In this document: positions 51,351-60,348 of the stretch, in pieces
Layout of the letters: every line of letters begins with the position of its first letter
Numbering within the stretch: the stretch's first letter is position 1
NCBI GenBank assembly: GCA_036384915.1
Contig: DASVLJ010000074.1
Span: 1 to 64,000 of the forward strand
Direction: 5' to 3'
Origin: PKWO01 sp036384915
GTDB lineage: Bacteria; Pseudomonadota; Gammaproteobacteria; Burkholderiales; Burkholderiaceae_D
DNA length: 64,000 nt
Notes under the pieces: model-generated
The model's database searches: none
Told to the model about the DNA's origin: nothing
Seen by the model: the letters and a program-made list of their open reading frames with translations, nothing else
Position numbers and translations under genes: made by a program

Positions 51351-52274
51351 TTATTCGAGGTCTTCCGCCTCTTCCTCATCATCTTCGGGCGCAAGGCCCA
51401 GCGAAGGCGGCGGCTGGTACGACGCCAGCAAAGCCACGCGGCTCTCAGGCGTCTCCAGGCTGATGCGGCCGAGCGCACCGCTGCGGTAATCCTGCAGCAG
51501 CACGTGCGCCGCCTTTTCCAGATCGACGTCGCCGCCCTTTAAGCGGAACCCGCGCCGTGCGGCAATGCCCTCCACCACGGCCACGCCGTCGATACCCTCG
51601 GTGGCAAACCCATAGCGCGCCTTGAGCAGCGGCGCATAGTGCCGCAGCAGCAAGTCGGCCAAAAAGGTGGCGACTTCCTCCTCGATCACGGCATTGGTGC
51701 CGACCGCATGGCTGGCGGCCAGCATCAGGCCGTCGCTGGGGTGTTCGATCTTGGGCCAGAGCATGCCGGGCGTGTCGGTCAAGACCATGTTGTTGCCGAG
51801 GTAAAGCCTTTGCTGCGCCTTGGTCACGGCCGGCTCGTCGCCCACTTTGGCCACGCGCTTCTTGAGCAGGGCGTTCATCAGCGTCGATTTGCCGACGTTG
51901 GGAATGCCCATGATCATCATGCGCAAGGGCTTCAGCGCCGTGCCGCGGTGCGGCGCCAGCTTCATGGCCAACCCCGGCACCTTGGCCACATCGGCCGGCT
52001 TCTTGCACGACAGCGCCACGGCATGCACGCCGCTTTGCGCGTTGTAGTGCGCGATCCAGGCCTTGGTCGCGGCTGGATCGGCTAGGTCAGCCTTGTTGAG
52101 GATCTTGAGGCAGGGGCGCTGGCGCGCCTTGCGCAGCTCGCCTATCATCGGGTTGCAGCTGGCCTCGGGCAGGCGCGCATCGACCACCTCGATCACCAAG
52201 TCGGTCTTTTCCATGGATTCCGCCGCCTTCTTGCGGGCGGCGTTCATGTGACCGGGGAACCATTGGACGGACAT
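51351..52274 (-). CDS. ylqF: YlqF/RbgA-type ribosome-assembly GTPase
   Basis: This is a circularly permuted GTPase involved in large-subunit assembly. The order of motifs shows the permutation: G4 (LNKADLADP) precedes G1 (GIPNVGKSTLMNALL), then G2/G3 (PAVTKAQQ; LTDTPGMLWPK). It starts VQWFPGHMNAARKKAAE, the family signature. The C-terminal domain and an acidic tail (EDDEEEAEDLE) complete 307 residues. The gene sits between two copies of the GTAGGTTGGG repeat, with its stop codon only four bases from one. Confidence 0.93.
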   Translation of the reverse strand: MSVQWFPGHMNAARKKAAESMEKTDLVIEVVDARLPEASCNPMIGELRKARQRPCLKILNKADLADPAATKAWIAHYNAQSGVHAVALSCKKPADVAKVPGLAMKLAPHRGTALKPLRMMIMGIPNVGKSTLMNALLKKRVAKVGDEPAVTKAQQRLYLGNNMVLTDTPGMLWPKIEHPSDGLMLAASHAVGTNAVIEEEVATFLADLLLRHYAPLLKARYGFATEGIDGVAVVEGIAARRGFRLKGGDVDLEKAAHVLLQDYRSGALGRISLETPESRVALLASYQPPPSLGLAPEDDEEEAEDLE

Positions 52275-52358
52275 GCTGGGGCAGGGATGTTGTTCTAATC
52301 CGCCATTTTACCGGGTTTGCCCGGTGCAAACGAAAAACTCCGTCCAACCACAGCCGTC

Positions 52359-52483
52359 GTAGGTTGGGTTGAGCGCAGCGAAGCCCAACATCGCACGGTA
52401 ATGCCAAGGCCCTTGGCGGAATGGGAAGCGTAGGATTGTTGGGCTTCGCGACGCTCAGCGTAGCGAAGCCGGACCCAACCTAC
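52359..52483. repeat. GTAGGTTGGG-type inverted repeat element
   Basis: The left end starts GTAGGTTGGGTTGAGCGCAG and the right end is GGACCCAACCTAC. It is a near copy of 51227-51347. It separates the ylqF promoter region from the end of the deacetylase gene. Confidence 0.8.
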
Positions 52484-52488
52484 AAAAC

Positions 52489-53436
52489 CTAGTCGAGGCC
52501 AGCTAGCGCCTTGACGTGCGCCACCACGCTACGCCCGAGCGCCGACAGGTTGTATCCACCTTCAAGACAACTGACGATGCGCCCATTGGCATGCTCCCGC
52601 GCCACTTCCATGATCCGCTCCGTCATCCACGCATAGTCAGCCTCCACCAGGCCCATCTGGCCCAGGTCGTCTTCCTTGTGTGCATCGAAGCCGGCCGAGA
52701 TGAAGATCATCTCAGGCTTGTGCGCATGGAGCGCCGGCAGCCATTTGTCCGTCACGAGCTGACGCACCGCGTCGCCCTTGGTGAAGGCCGGCACGGGCAC
52801 GTTGATCATGTTGGCCGACGAACCTTCGCGGGACACGCCGCTATAGGGGTAGAACGGATGCTGGAAGAAGCTCACCATCAATACGCGCGGCTCCCCGGCG
52901 AAGGCGTCTTCGGTGCCGTTGCCGTGATGCACGTCGAAGTCGACGATGGCCACACGCTCAAGGCCGCGCACTTCCAAGGCATGACGCGCGGCGATGGCAA
53001 TATTGTTGAACAGGCAAAAACCCATGGCGACGGAGGGCCGCGCATGGTGCCCGGGCGGGCGAATGGCGCAAAAGGCGTTTTCCAGCTCGCCGTCGATCAC
53101 CGCGTCGGTTGCCGCCACGGCGGCCCCGGCGGCGCGCATGGCGGCTTTCAGGCTGTGCGCGTTCATGGACGTATCGCCATCGATCGGGTAATAGCGGTTG
53201 TCTTGATCGCCTGCGGCGGGCACATTGTCTTCAATCAAGGCGATCGCTTCGTCGCTGTGCACGCGCTTGATATCGTCCTTGCTTGCCAAGGGCGCTTCGC
53301 GATAATCGAGCAGGGTATCGATGCGGCTGGCGATCAATTGGTCTTCGATCGCCTGCAGGCGCTGCGGCGATTCGGGATGCCAGTTGCCCATTTCATGGAG
53401 CCGGCAGTCGGGGTGGGTGTAGATGGCGGTACTCAT
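52489..53436 (-). CDS. Histone-deacetylase-like amidohydrolase
   Basis: This is a zinc-dependent deacetylase of the HDAC/AcuC/APAH superfamily, 315 residues. The active-site charge relay is in RPPGHHARP, and the zinc ligands in DFDVHHGNGTEDAF and SAGFDAH. SCLEGGYNLSALG near the end is also typical. The substrate may be an acetylated polyamine or protein. The frame is open far upstream through the moxR region, but MSTAIYTHPDCRLHEMG at 53436 begins the family sequence. It is divergent from moxR. Confidence 0.93.
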   Translation of the reverse strand: MSTAIYTHPDCRLHEMGNWHPESPQRLQAIEDQLIASRIDTLLDYREAPLASKDDIKRVHSDEAIALIEDNVPAAGDQDNRYYPIDGDTSMNAHSLKAAMRAAGAAVAATDAVIDGELENAFCAIRPPGHHARPSVAMGFCLFNNIAIAARHALEVRGLERVAIVDFDVHHGNGTEDAFAGEPRVLMVSFFQHPFYPYSGVSREGSSANMINVPVPAFTKGDAVRQLVTDKWLPALHAHKPEMIFISAGFDAHKEDDLGQMGLVEADYAWMTERIMEVAREHANGRIVSCLEGGYNLSALGRSVVAHVKALAGLD

Positions 53437-53541
53437 GTTACGGGCGCTTCTCGCACAAAAATTGACTGCAAACATTGACTGCGATTTACAAAATTTGCTC
53501 AAAACAGCAATAATGTCAGGATACACCACCCTGGAAAACCC

Positions 53542-54462
53542 ATGTTCGCAAAAGTCCACGCCGTAGCCTCCCAAGTCAACCAGATCGTCGTCGGGAAGGA
53601 AACCCAGGTCAGGCTGGCCCTGGTCTGCCTCTTGGCCGGGGGGCACCTCTTGATCGAGGACGTGCCGGGCGTAGGCAAGACTACCCTGGCCCATGCGCTG
53701 GCGACCTCGCTCGGGCTGCGCTTCAACCGCGTGCAATTCACCAGCGATCTGTTGCCGGCCGACGTGGTGGGCATCTCGATTTTCGACCGCGAAAAAGGCG
53801 GCTTCGTATTCCATCCCGGCCCGATCTTTACCCAAGTGCTGCTGGGCGACGAAATCAACCGCGCCACGCCCAAGACGCAATCTGCCCTGCTCGAAGCGAT
53901 GGAAGAGCGCCAGACCACGGCCGACGGCGTGACGCGCGACCTGCCGCAGCCCTTCTTCGTCATCGCCACGCAAAACCCGACGCATCAGATCGGCACTTTC
54001 CAGTTGCCCGAATCGCAGCTTGACCGTTTCCTCATGTGCCTCTCGCTCGGCTACCCCGATGCGGCGGCCGAACGCGCCCTGCTGATGGGCCAGGACCGGC
54101 GCGCCCTGCTGAAAGACTTGAAGCCGGCCATGCAACCCGAGGAGTTGCTGAGCGCGCAAGCCGCGCTCAAGCAGATCCACACCTCGGCCGCGCTGATCGA
54201 TTATGTGCAAGCCCTGGCGCAGGCTTCGCGCACCAACGGCATGTTTGCCGAAGGCCTGTCGCCGCGTGCCGCCATCGCCCTGCTGCAGGCGGCCCGCGCC
54301 TGGGCCGCGATGGAGGGGCGCGACCACGTGCTGCCGGAAGATATCCAGGCCGTGCTGATTCCTGTCACGGCGCACCGCCTGCGACCGCTCAAGTCGACGG
54401 CCGGCACGGCCATGGGCAGCCGCGACCTGGTTTTGCAATGGATGAAGTCCGTACCTGTCTAA
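53542..54462 (+). CDS. MoxR-family AAA+ ATPase
   Basis: MoxR ATPases act as chaperones, often for proteins with VWA domains. The 306-residue protein has Walker A (EDVPGVGKTTLAHALA), Walker B (LLGDEINRATPKTQSAL) and the sensor segment FFVIATQNPTHQIGTFQLPE. C-terminal lid helices include LSPRAAIALLQAARAWA. It is the first gene of a three-gene operon with DUF58 and TgpA proteins, a common conserved set. Confidence 0.95.
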   Translation: MFAKVHAVASQVNQIVVGKETQVRLALVCLLAGGHLLIEDVPGVGKTTLAHALATSLGLRFNRVQFTSDLLPADVVGISIFDREKGGFVFHPGPIFTQVLLGDEINRATPKTQSALLEAMEERQTTADGVTRDLPQPFFVIATQNPTHQIGTFQLPESQLDRFLMCLSLGYPDAAAERALLMGQDRRALLKDLKPAMQPEELLSAQAALKQIHTSAALIDYVQALAQASRTNGMFAEGLSPRAAIALLQAARAWAAMEGRDHVLPEDIQAVLIPVTAHRLRPLKSTAGTAMGSRDLVLQWMKSVPV

Positions 54463-54468
54463 CAAGCC

Positions 54469-55461
54469 ATGTTTTCCGAAATCAAGGCCCGCTACCGCGC
54501 GTGGACGCGCAGTTGGCTGTTCCAACTGGGCGGCCCCGAGCCGGGCGAGGTATTCCTCAAGCAGCGCCGCGTGTTCATCGTACCCAGCGGGGCCGGCTTC
54601 GGGCTGTTCGTCATGCTGGTGGTGCTGTTCATCGGCTCGGTCAACTACACGCTGGGCCTCGGTTTCGTGCTGACCTTCCTGCTGGCGTCATGCGGCGTGG
54701 TCGACATGCACCTGACTTTCCGCAACCTGGCCCATCTGTACCTGAAAGCCGGTCACGCCTCGACCGTGTTCGCCGGCGAGGAAGCGCAATTCGAGCTGCA
54801 TCTGATCAACCGCTACAAGTATGGCCGCTTCGCCATCTGGCTCGGGTTCTATGAAGAGGACATGCCCAACATCGAGCAGGCGGCCGATATCGCGCCGGAT
54901 TCGTCCAGCACCGTCAACCTGCACGTGATGACCAGCAAGCGCGGCTGGCTCGAAGCGCCGCGCGTGCGGCTGCAGACGCGCTTCCCGCTCGGCCTGCTGC
55001 GTTCCTGGGCTTATTGGAAGCCGGAATCGCGCGCCCTGGTCTATCCCTTCCCCGAAGAACAGGCCCCGCCCCTGCCCGCCGTCGGTAGTGAAACCAAGGA
55101 TGGCAGCGGCCAGGCCGGTACCGACGATTTTGCCGGCGTGCGCGCCTATCAGCCCGGCGACGCGATGAAGCACCTGGCCTGGCGCCAGATCGCGCGCGTC
55201 GACGTCAGGGATGGGGGCAATCTCGTGACCAAGCACTTCGAAGGCGGCGCGAAGGGCGAGCTATGCCTCGACTTCGCGCAACTGCCCTACCGCATGGATC
55301 TGGAACAACGCCTCTCGCGCATGACGCGCTGGGTGCTCGATGCGGAACAGCAAGGCCTGCCCTATTCGTTCAAGCTCGCCGGCCTGAACTATCCCTCATC
55401 GATCGGCCCTGCACACCAGGCCGCCTGCCTGCGCGCCTTGGCGCTGTACGAGGGTTATTGA
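54469..55461 (+). CDS. DUF58-domain membrane protein
   Basis: The 330-residue protein has two membrane segments (GAGFGLFVMLVVLFIGSVNYTLGL-type region, about 42-80), a beta domain, and the DUF58 core (GVRAYQPGDAMKHLAWRQIAR). DUF58 is related to VWA domains and is usually encoded with MoxR ATPases. Its role is unproven; cell-envelope or complex-assembly functions are suggested. It starts six bases after moxR and its stop overlaps the next start by one base (TGATG). Confidence 0.92.
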   Translation: MFSEIKARYRAWTRSWLFQLGGPEPGEVFLKQRRVFIVPSGAGFGLFVMLVVLFIGSVNYTLGLGFVLTFLLASCGVVDMHLTFRNLAHLYLKAGHASTVFAGEEAQFELHLINRYKYGRFAIWLGFYEEDMPNIEQAADIAPDSSSTVNLHVMTSKRGWLEAPRVRLQTRFPLGLLRSWAYWKPESRALVYPFPEEQAPPLPAVGSETKDGSGQAGTDDFAGVRAYQPGDAMKHLAWRQIARVDVRDGGNLVTKHFEGGAKGELCLDFAQLPYRMDLEQRLSRMTRWVLDAEQQGLPYSFKLAGLNYPSSIGPAHQAACLRALALYEGY

Positions 55462-57503
55462 TGGGTGCGCTGACCGAACGGCTTAAATCCACGCGGCCCG
55501 GCTTAAGAACCGGTTCGCGCCCGATGTCGCGCGACAAATCCGATACGCTCCTGCTGATCTTTTCCTGCGTGCTGGTCATCGCGCCGCACACGCTGCACAT
55601 GCCGGTCTGGATATCGCTGGCCTGCGCCGCCATCCTGCTGTGGCGCGGCTGGGTCACCTTTCGCGGCTTGCGCATGCCCTCGATCTGGGTCCTGCTGCCG
55701 GTTGCGCTGTCGGCCTTCGGCCTGGTCTATCTGCGCTACCACATGATCTTCGGGCGCGAGCCCGGCGTGAGCCTGGTGGTGCTGCTGCTGACGCTGAAGT
55801 TGCTGGAAATGCGCGCCAAGCGCGACCTGTTCGTGGTGGTGCAGGTCAGCTTCTTCGTCATGCTGACTAATTTCTTTTATTCACAATCGATGGGCACGGC
55901 GCTGATCATGGCCCTGGCCCTGATCGCCATCCTGACCACGCAGATTTCGTTCCAGTACACCGGTGCCGTGCCGCCGCTGCGGCAGCGGATAGGGCTGGGC
56001 GTAAAAATCTTCCTGCTCTCGGTGCCGCTGATGCTGGTGCTGTTCGTATTGTTTCCGCGCATCCAGGGCCCCCTATGGAGCTTGCCCAACGATTCCGGGG
56101 CCGGCCGCACCGGGCTCTCCAGCAGCATGTCGCCCGGCTTGATCTCCGATCTCTCGCAATCGGACGAACTGGCTTTCCGCGTCAAGTTCACCGACCCGCA
56201 GCCGGCCCAGAGCCTGCTCTATTGGCGTGCGCTGGTTATGGATTTCTATGACGGCAGCACCTGGTCGAAGAAACAGCCCGACCCGCTGCGGTCCAAGCCG
56301 CTCGATGCCGCCGATTTGCACGGCAGACCGGTGCGCTACCAGGTCACGCTGGAACCGACCGGACAGCGCTGGCTGTTCGCGCTCGACATGCCCGACATGC
56401 TGCCCGGCCTGGACGACAACCCGACCCACTTCACGCACACCATGCAACTGCTGGCGGAACGCCCGATCGATACGCGCGTGCGCTACGACGCTGTTTCCTA
56501 CACCAGCTATGCCCTCGAAGCCGGCCCGGCACTGGAAAACCGCGCGCGCTGGCTGCTGCTGCCGCCGCACAGCGATCCCAAGGCGCACGATCTTGCCGCA
56601 CGCCTGCGCGCCGAATCGGCCGACGATGCCGCCTACGTCAAGAAAGTGCTGGACTATTTCCACGGCAACCATTTCTCCTACACCCTGCAGCCGCCGGCAC
56701 CAGGCAACCATTGGATCGACGGCTTCCTGTTCGATACCCAGGCCGGCTTTTGCGAACACTATGCCGGCGCCTTCACCGTGCTCATGCGCGCAGCCGGCGT
56801 GCCGGCACGCGTGGTCACCGGCTATCAGGGCGGCGAACTGAACCCGGTCGACGGCTATCTCGTCGTGGCACAATCGGATGCCCACGCCTGGTCCGAAGTC
56901 TGGCTCGCAGGGCGCGGCTGGGTGCGCGTGGACCCGACCGCGGCCGTGGCGCCCGAGCGCATCCAGCAAAACCTCTACAGCGTGGTGCGGCGCACCGGCC
57001 TGGCCAGCCTGCTGCCCGGCACAACCGACCGCGCCAGCCTGTACAACCGCATGCGCTTCGACTGGAGCGCCATCGGCAATGCCTGGAACCAATGGGTGCT
57101 TGACTACAACAGCGACAAGCAATCAAGCCTGATCGAATCGGCCGGCTTCGGCAAGGTCGATTGGAGCAAGCTGATCCTGCTGCTCTTCGCCGGTGGCAGC
57201 ATCGTGATCGCCATCATGGCGATTCCGCTGCTGGGCAAGCGGCAAAAACGCGACCCAGTGAGCACGGTCTACGACCAGTTTTGCCGCCGCATGGAAAAGC
57301 TCGGTCATGTGCGCGCCATCCACGAAGGCCCGCGCAGCTACGGCGCGCGTCTGGCCGACGTGCCGGCCTTCAGCGCCGAGCGCAAGGCCGCGCTGGCAAA
57401 CTTCTTTGATCTGTACCAAACCCTGCAATACCGGCGCGACGGCCAGCACGACGCGCGCCACAAACTCAACCGATTAAAATCCCTGCTCAACGAATGCACA
57501 TGA
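55461..57503 (+). CDS. TgpA-type membrane transglutaminase
   Basis: This 680-residue inner-membrane protein has an N-terminal block of hydrophobic helices (DUF3488), a periplasmic transglutaminase-like domain and one C-terminal helix (LILLLFAGGSIVIAIMAIPLL) with a cytoplasmic DUF4129-like tail. The catalytic triad is seen as Cys in AGFCEHYAGAF (about residue 430), His in SDAHAWSEVW and Asp in VRVDPTAA. TgpA is essential in Pseudomonas aeruginosa, but its substrate is uncertain. The upstream open frame from 55263 lies inside DUF58 and is rejected. Confidence 0.92.
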   Translation: MGALTERLKSTRPGLRTGSRPMSRDKSDTLLLIFSCVLVIAPHTLHMPVWISLACAAILLWRGWVTFRGLRMPSIWVLLPVALSAFGLVYLRYHMIFGREPGVSLVVLLLTLKLLEMRAKRDLFVVVQVSFFVMLTNFFYSQSMGTALIMALALIAILTTQISFQYTGAVPPLRQRIGLGVKIFLLSVPLMLVLFVLFPRIQGPLWSLPNDSGAGRTGLSSSMSPGLISDLSQSDELAFRVKFTDPQPAQSLLYWRALVMDFYDGSTWSKKQPDPLRSKPLDAADLHGRPVRYQVTLEPTGQRWLFALDMPDMLPGLDDNPTHFTHTMQLLAERPIDTRVRYDAVSYTSYALEAGPALENRARWLLLPPHSDPKAHDLAARLRAESADDAAYVKKVLDYFHGNHFSYTLQPPAPGNHWIDGFLFDTQAGFCEHYAGAFTVLMRAAGVPARVVTGYQGGELNPVDGYLVVAQSDAHAWSEVWLAGRGWVRVDPTAAVAPERIQQNLYSVVRRTGLASLLPGTTDRASLYNRMRFDWSAIGNAWNQWVLDYNSDKQSSLIESAGFGKVDWSKLILLLFAGGSIVIAIMAIPLLGKRQKRDPVSTVYDQFCRRMEKLGHVRAIHEGPRSYGARLADVPAFSAERKAALANFFDLYQTLQYRRDGQHDARHKLNRLKSLLNECT

Positions 57504-58606
57504 CGTTTTTCTCTTCCCTCAACAAACGCAGCACCCTTTCCCTGATCGCCCTGGCACTGGCCGCCGCCTTCCCCGCCGCTTGTGCCGACGCCCACACCAA
57601 GGCCAAGCAGGCCGCCGTGGAAAAGCAAGGCGAATATGTCGATTTCAACTCCTGGCAAACGGTGCAGGACTTCACCGGCATGATGGTGCAACAGCACGGC
57701 TTCACGCGCGCCGAAATCGAAACCATATTCAAGAACACCCGCCATATCGACAGCGCCATCCAGCTCGTCAAGCCGGCCCCGGTGGGCCAGCCCAAGAACT
57801 GGCAAGCCTACCGCGCCCGCTTCGTCGAACCGAAACGCATCGCCGCCGGCCTCGCGTTCTGGAACGAACACGCCGACGCGCTGGCGCGCGCGGAAAAGGA
57901 ATACGGCGTGCCGGCCGACATCATCGTCGGTATCCTGGGCATAGAAACGCTTTACGGCCAAAACACCGGCAGCTTCCGCGTGATCGACGTGCTGGCCACC
58001 CTCGCCTTCGACTACCCCGACACCCCCAACCGCGCGGCGCGCATGGATTACTTCCGCAGCGAACTGGAAAACGCCCTGCTGTTCGCAAGGGAATCGAGCA
58101 TCGACCCGTTCTCCCTCAAGGGCTCCTACGCCGGCGCCATCGGCCTGCCGCAATTCATGCCGGCCAGCATACGCAAATTCGCCGTCGACTACGACGGCGA
58201 CGGCAAGATCGACCTGCGCAACTCGCCCGAAGACGCCATCGGCAGCATCGCCAACTTCCTCTCCCAGCACGGCTGGCACCGCGGCGAGCCGACCGTATTC
58301 CCGGCCACGGTCACCATGCCCGTGGAAGACGGCAAAACCGCCTGGACCGCCTACATAGGCCAAGGCCTGGAAGCCAAGTTCGCATTGACCGAACTGGAAG
58401 CCGCCGGCGTGCACCCGAACGTGGCACCGCCCTCCGACCTGCCCTACGGCCTGATCGACCTGCAAAACGGCACGGCGCCGACTGAATACTGGCTGGGCGC
58501 GCCGAATTTCTATGCGATTACGCAGTACAACCGGTCTTTCTTTTATGCGATGTCGGTGATTGACTTGGGGCGGGAGGTGCGGACTTTGCGGGATGCGGGG
58601 AGGTGA
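57494..58606 (+). CDS. mltB: Lytic murein transglycosylase B
   Basis: MltB cleaves peptidoglycan glycan strands to 1,6-anhydro products in the periplasm. After a signal sequence (LIALALAAAFPAAC, with a cysteine that could be lipidated) come the family motifs: GILGIETLYGQNTG with the catalytic Glu, GSYAGAIGLPQFMPAS and VDYDGDGKIDLRNSPEDAIGS. The C-terminus (YNRSFFYAMSVIDLG) is standard. It overlaps tgpA by ten bases; a second ATG at 57500 is also possible. The overlap suggests that envelope genes tgpA and mltB are co-expressed. Confidence 0.95.
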   Translation: MHMTFFSSLNKRSTLSLIALALAAAFPAACADAHTKAKQAAVEKQGEYVDFNSWQTVQDFTGMMVQQHGFTRAEIETIFKNTRHIDSAIQLVKPAPVGQPKNWQAYRARFVEPKRIAAGLAFWNEHADALARAEKEYGVPADIIVGILGIETLYGQNTGSFRVIDVLATLAFDYPDTPNRAARMDYFRSELENALLFARESSIDPFSLKGSYAGAIGLPQFMPASIRKFAVDYDGDGKIDLRNSPEDAIGSIANFLSQHGWHRGEPTVFPATVTMPVEDGKTAWTAYIGQGLEAKFALTELEAAGVHPNVAPPSDLPYGLIDLQNGTAPTEYWLGAPNFYAITQYNRSFFYAMSVIDLGREVRTLRDAGR

Positions 58607-58618
58607 TTGTCGGTGACC

Positions 58619-58673
58619 GCAAAAGCTGACTTTTTGACCCCATAAGCTGGCTTTTCAGGCCCCATAAGTTGGC
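58619..58673. repeat. Short direct repeats, possible insertion-sequence end
   Basis: CCCATAAGCTGGC (58639-58651) and CCCATAAGTTGGC (58661-58673) repeat with a 22-base period. A partial unit (AAAAGCTGAC) precedes them, and each is preceded by CTTTT or similar. Multiple short terminal repeats of this sort are found at the ends of IS21-like elements, but no transposase gene is present. The stretch 58674-58804 that follows has no gene or repeat that I can support. Confidence 0.45.
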
Positions 58674-58804
58674 CGCCACTCCACTCTAGTGCGGGGCAGG
58701 AAATGTAACGTAGCTCAATTGAAATTGCAAATTATTCGGCAGCCAAGCATCTAAACAATGCCCGTAAATCTGCCGAGGGTGCAAACCAAATCGTTCACTG
58801 GGAG

Positions 58805-59018
58805 GCATGGTACTTCGGCGGGTGTTGCATTTTTTCCGACACACGCAACAGACCATTTATTTTGTCGGCAAATGGTACATGTGCCTGTTGCGTGACTCTC
58901 CCGCTCAAAAAACTTTAAGCACAGGAATGGTACTTTTTTTACTGTTGCTTTTTTCCCCTTGCACGCAACAGACCATTTACGTTTTCAACATATGGCACTT
59001 TTGGGTGTTGCGTGACGC
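58805..59018. repeat. Two-unit 120-bp tandem repeat with hairpins
   Basis: Two units begin at 58805 and 58925 with an exact 120-base offset. Each holds ATGGTACTT, TGTTGC, then ACGCAACAGACCATTTA, then a TGGYAC...TGTTGCGTGAC segment. Reading strands together, there are six copies of a TGGT..TGTTGC motif, ordered forward-reverse-forward in each unit. The reverse copy can pair with the following forward copy as a hairpin. A 97-codon frame spans both units but has no family support. The rest, 59019-59259, is AT-rich with no feature I can name; it must contain the promoter for the ABC-3C genes. Confidence 0.7.
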
Positions 59019-59259
59019 GGCCACGTTCTTGACGCACGCCCTTGCAGTTTATATGCGAACGAAAGGCCGATTTCTTTACAAGACCCGCGCGGCATGGTAA
59101 AAAAGCAATGTAAATGTTGGTCGCGGTTCGCGAATAAAAAATACAGGTTTATGAGGCCAATAGTCCTATCTGACGGAATATCACAATGCTGGGGAGCCGA
59201 AAAAAAGATCGCGCTGAACTCGGCGCGCCGTTTGCTGGATGTCGCCTGGAACGTACAGC

Positions 59260-60348
59260 ATGACCATTGACTGGACCGATATTGCGGCCCCGCCATCGCC
59301 CACTGTCGCGGCTTCGTCGATGCAGGTAATCCATGGTCCACTCATCCCTGCGCAACAACAATTGCTTCTGTATTCCGCTGGCCAGTGGGAGCAATTTATC
59401 CAGGAATGGGTGCATTTCTGCTTGAAGAAGCAGTACATCAACGTCAAACGATTTTCCGGAGCCGGCGACCAGGGCGTCGATGTGGCCGGGTTTTGCGACG
59501 ACAAAAAGCTCCAAGGCGTCTGGGACAACTATCAATGCAAGCACTACGATCACGCGCTTTTCCCGGGTGATGCGTGGGCTGAATTCGGCAAAATCATTTG
59601 GTACTCCTTCAACAAGGAATACACGCCACCAAGAAAATACTATTTCGTGGCGCCGTTTGGTGCAGGTACGGGTTTGACCAAGCTTTTGGCAAACGCGGAA
59701 AAACTGCGCGCAGCCGTCATCGAAAAATGGAAGACCCACATCGAGTCCAAGATCACCGATACGCAGGCGATTCCGCTCGAAGGTGCGCTACTGACTTACG
59801 TCCAGAACTTCGACTTTTCGATTTTTGACGCCAAGACCTCGCTGCAACTCGTAGAAGAACATAAGCAGACGCCGTATTTTGCAGTACGCTTTGGCGGAGG
59901 GCTGCCCGCGCGGCCCAATGCCGCGCCAGCACCGTCAGAAATTGATCCAACCGAGAGCCGGTATGTTTCACAACTGCTTGACGCCTATGCCGACCATAAG
60001 AAGACCGATGTACCCGACCCGGCGGCACTGAAAAACTGGCCGGCATTACAAGGGCACTTCACCAGGCAACGCGAAGCGTTTTACCAAGCCGAGTCATTGC
60101 GTGTATTCGCGCGCGATAGCGTTCCGGCTGGCACATTTGAAGCTCTTCAGGGCGACATCTATGACGGCGTAGTCGATACCCATGATGCGGAACACCCAGA
60201 TGGTTATGCTCGCGTCGTGGAAGTGACAAAGGCAGCACGTGAATTGCAGATCACGGCAAACGCGCTCATCTCTTGCACGAACCCCAAAGATCGTGACGGA
60301 ATTTGTCATCAACTTGCAAACGAGGATCGGCTGAAATGGTGCAAGTGA
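59260..60348 (+). CDS. ABC-3C effector with Mrr-like nuclease domain
   Basis: The 362-residue protein is the likely effector of an ABC three-component conflict system. Its N-terminal domain has the Mrr/PD-(D/E)xK pattern: Glu45 in WEQFIQEW, GDQGVDVAGF with Asp74, and YQCKHY supplying Q92-x-K94. The C-terminal part (RYVSQLLDAYADHKKTDVP; FTRQREAFYQAESLRVFARD) is helical, as in ABC-3C C-terminal domains. It probably cuts DNA when released by its partners. The start at 59260 has GGAA upstream; an ATG at 59239 is also possible. It overlaps the middle component by 13 bases. Confidence 0.78.
   Translation: MTIDWTDIAAPPSPTVAASSMQVIHGPLIPAQQQLLLYSAGQWEQFIQEWVHFCLKKQYINVKRFSGAGDQGVDVAGFCDDKKLQGVWDNYQCKHYDHALFPGDAWAEFGKIIWYSFNKEYTPPRKYYFVAPFGAGTGLTKLLANAEKLRAAVIEKWKTHIESKITDTQAIPLEGALLTYVQNFDFSIFDAKTSLQLVEEHKQTPYFAVRFGGGLPARPNAAPAPSEIDPTESRYVSQLLDAYADHKKTDVPDPAALKNWPALQGHFTRQREAFYQAESLRVFARDSVPAGTFEALQGDIYDGVVDTHDAEHPDGYARVVEVTKAARELQITANALISCTNPKDRDGICHQLANEDRLKWCK

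Noticed and set aside
52489..54525. 678-codon minus-strand frame that would fuse an unknown N-terminus to the deacetylase
   Set aside because: The upstream part is antisense to moxR, and the deacetylase family start lies at 53436.
58805..59018. CRISPR array
   Set aside because: Only two units of about 92 bases at a 120-base offset, with imperfect identity and no cas genes in the window.
58807..59100. 97-codon frame across the 120-bp tandem repeat
   Set aside because: It encodes two similar 40-residue units only because 120 is divisible by three. Most differences change amino acids while the hairpin motifs are kept, and there is no ribosome-binding site, so a non-coding repeat is favoured.
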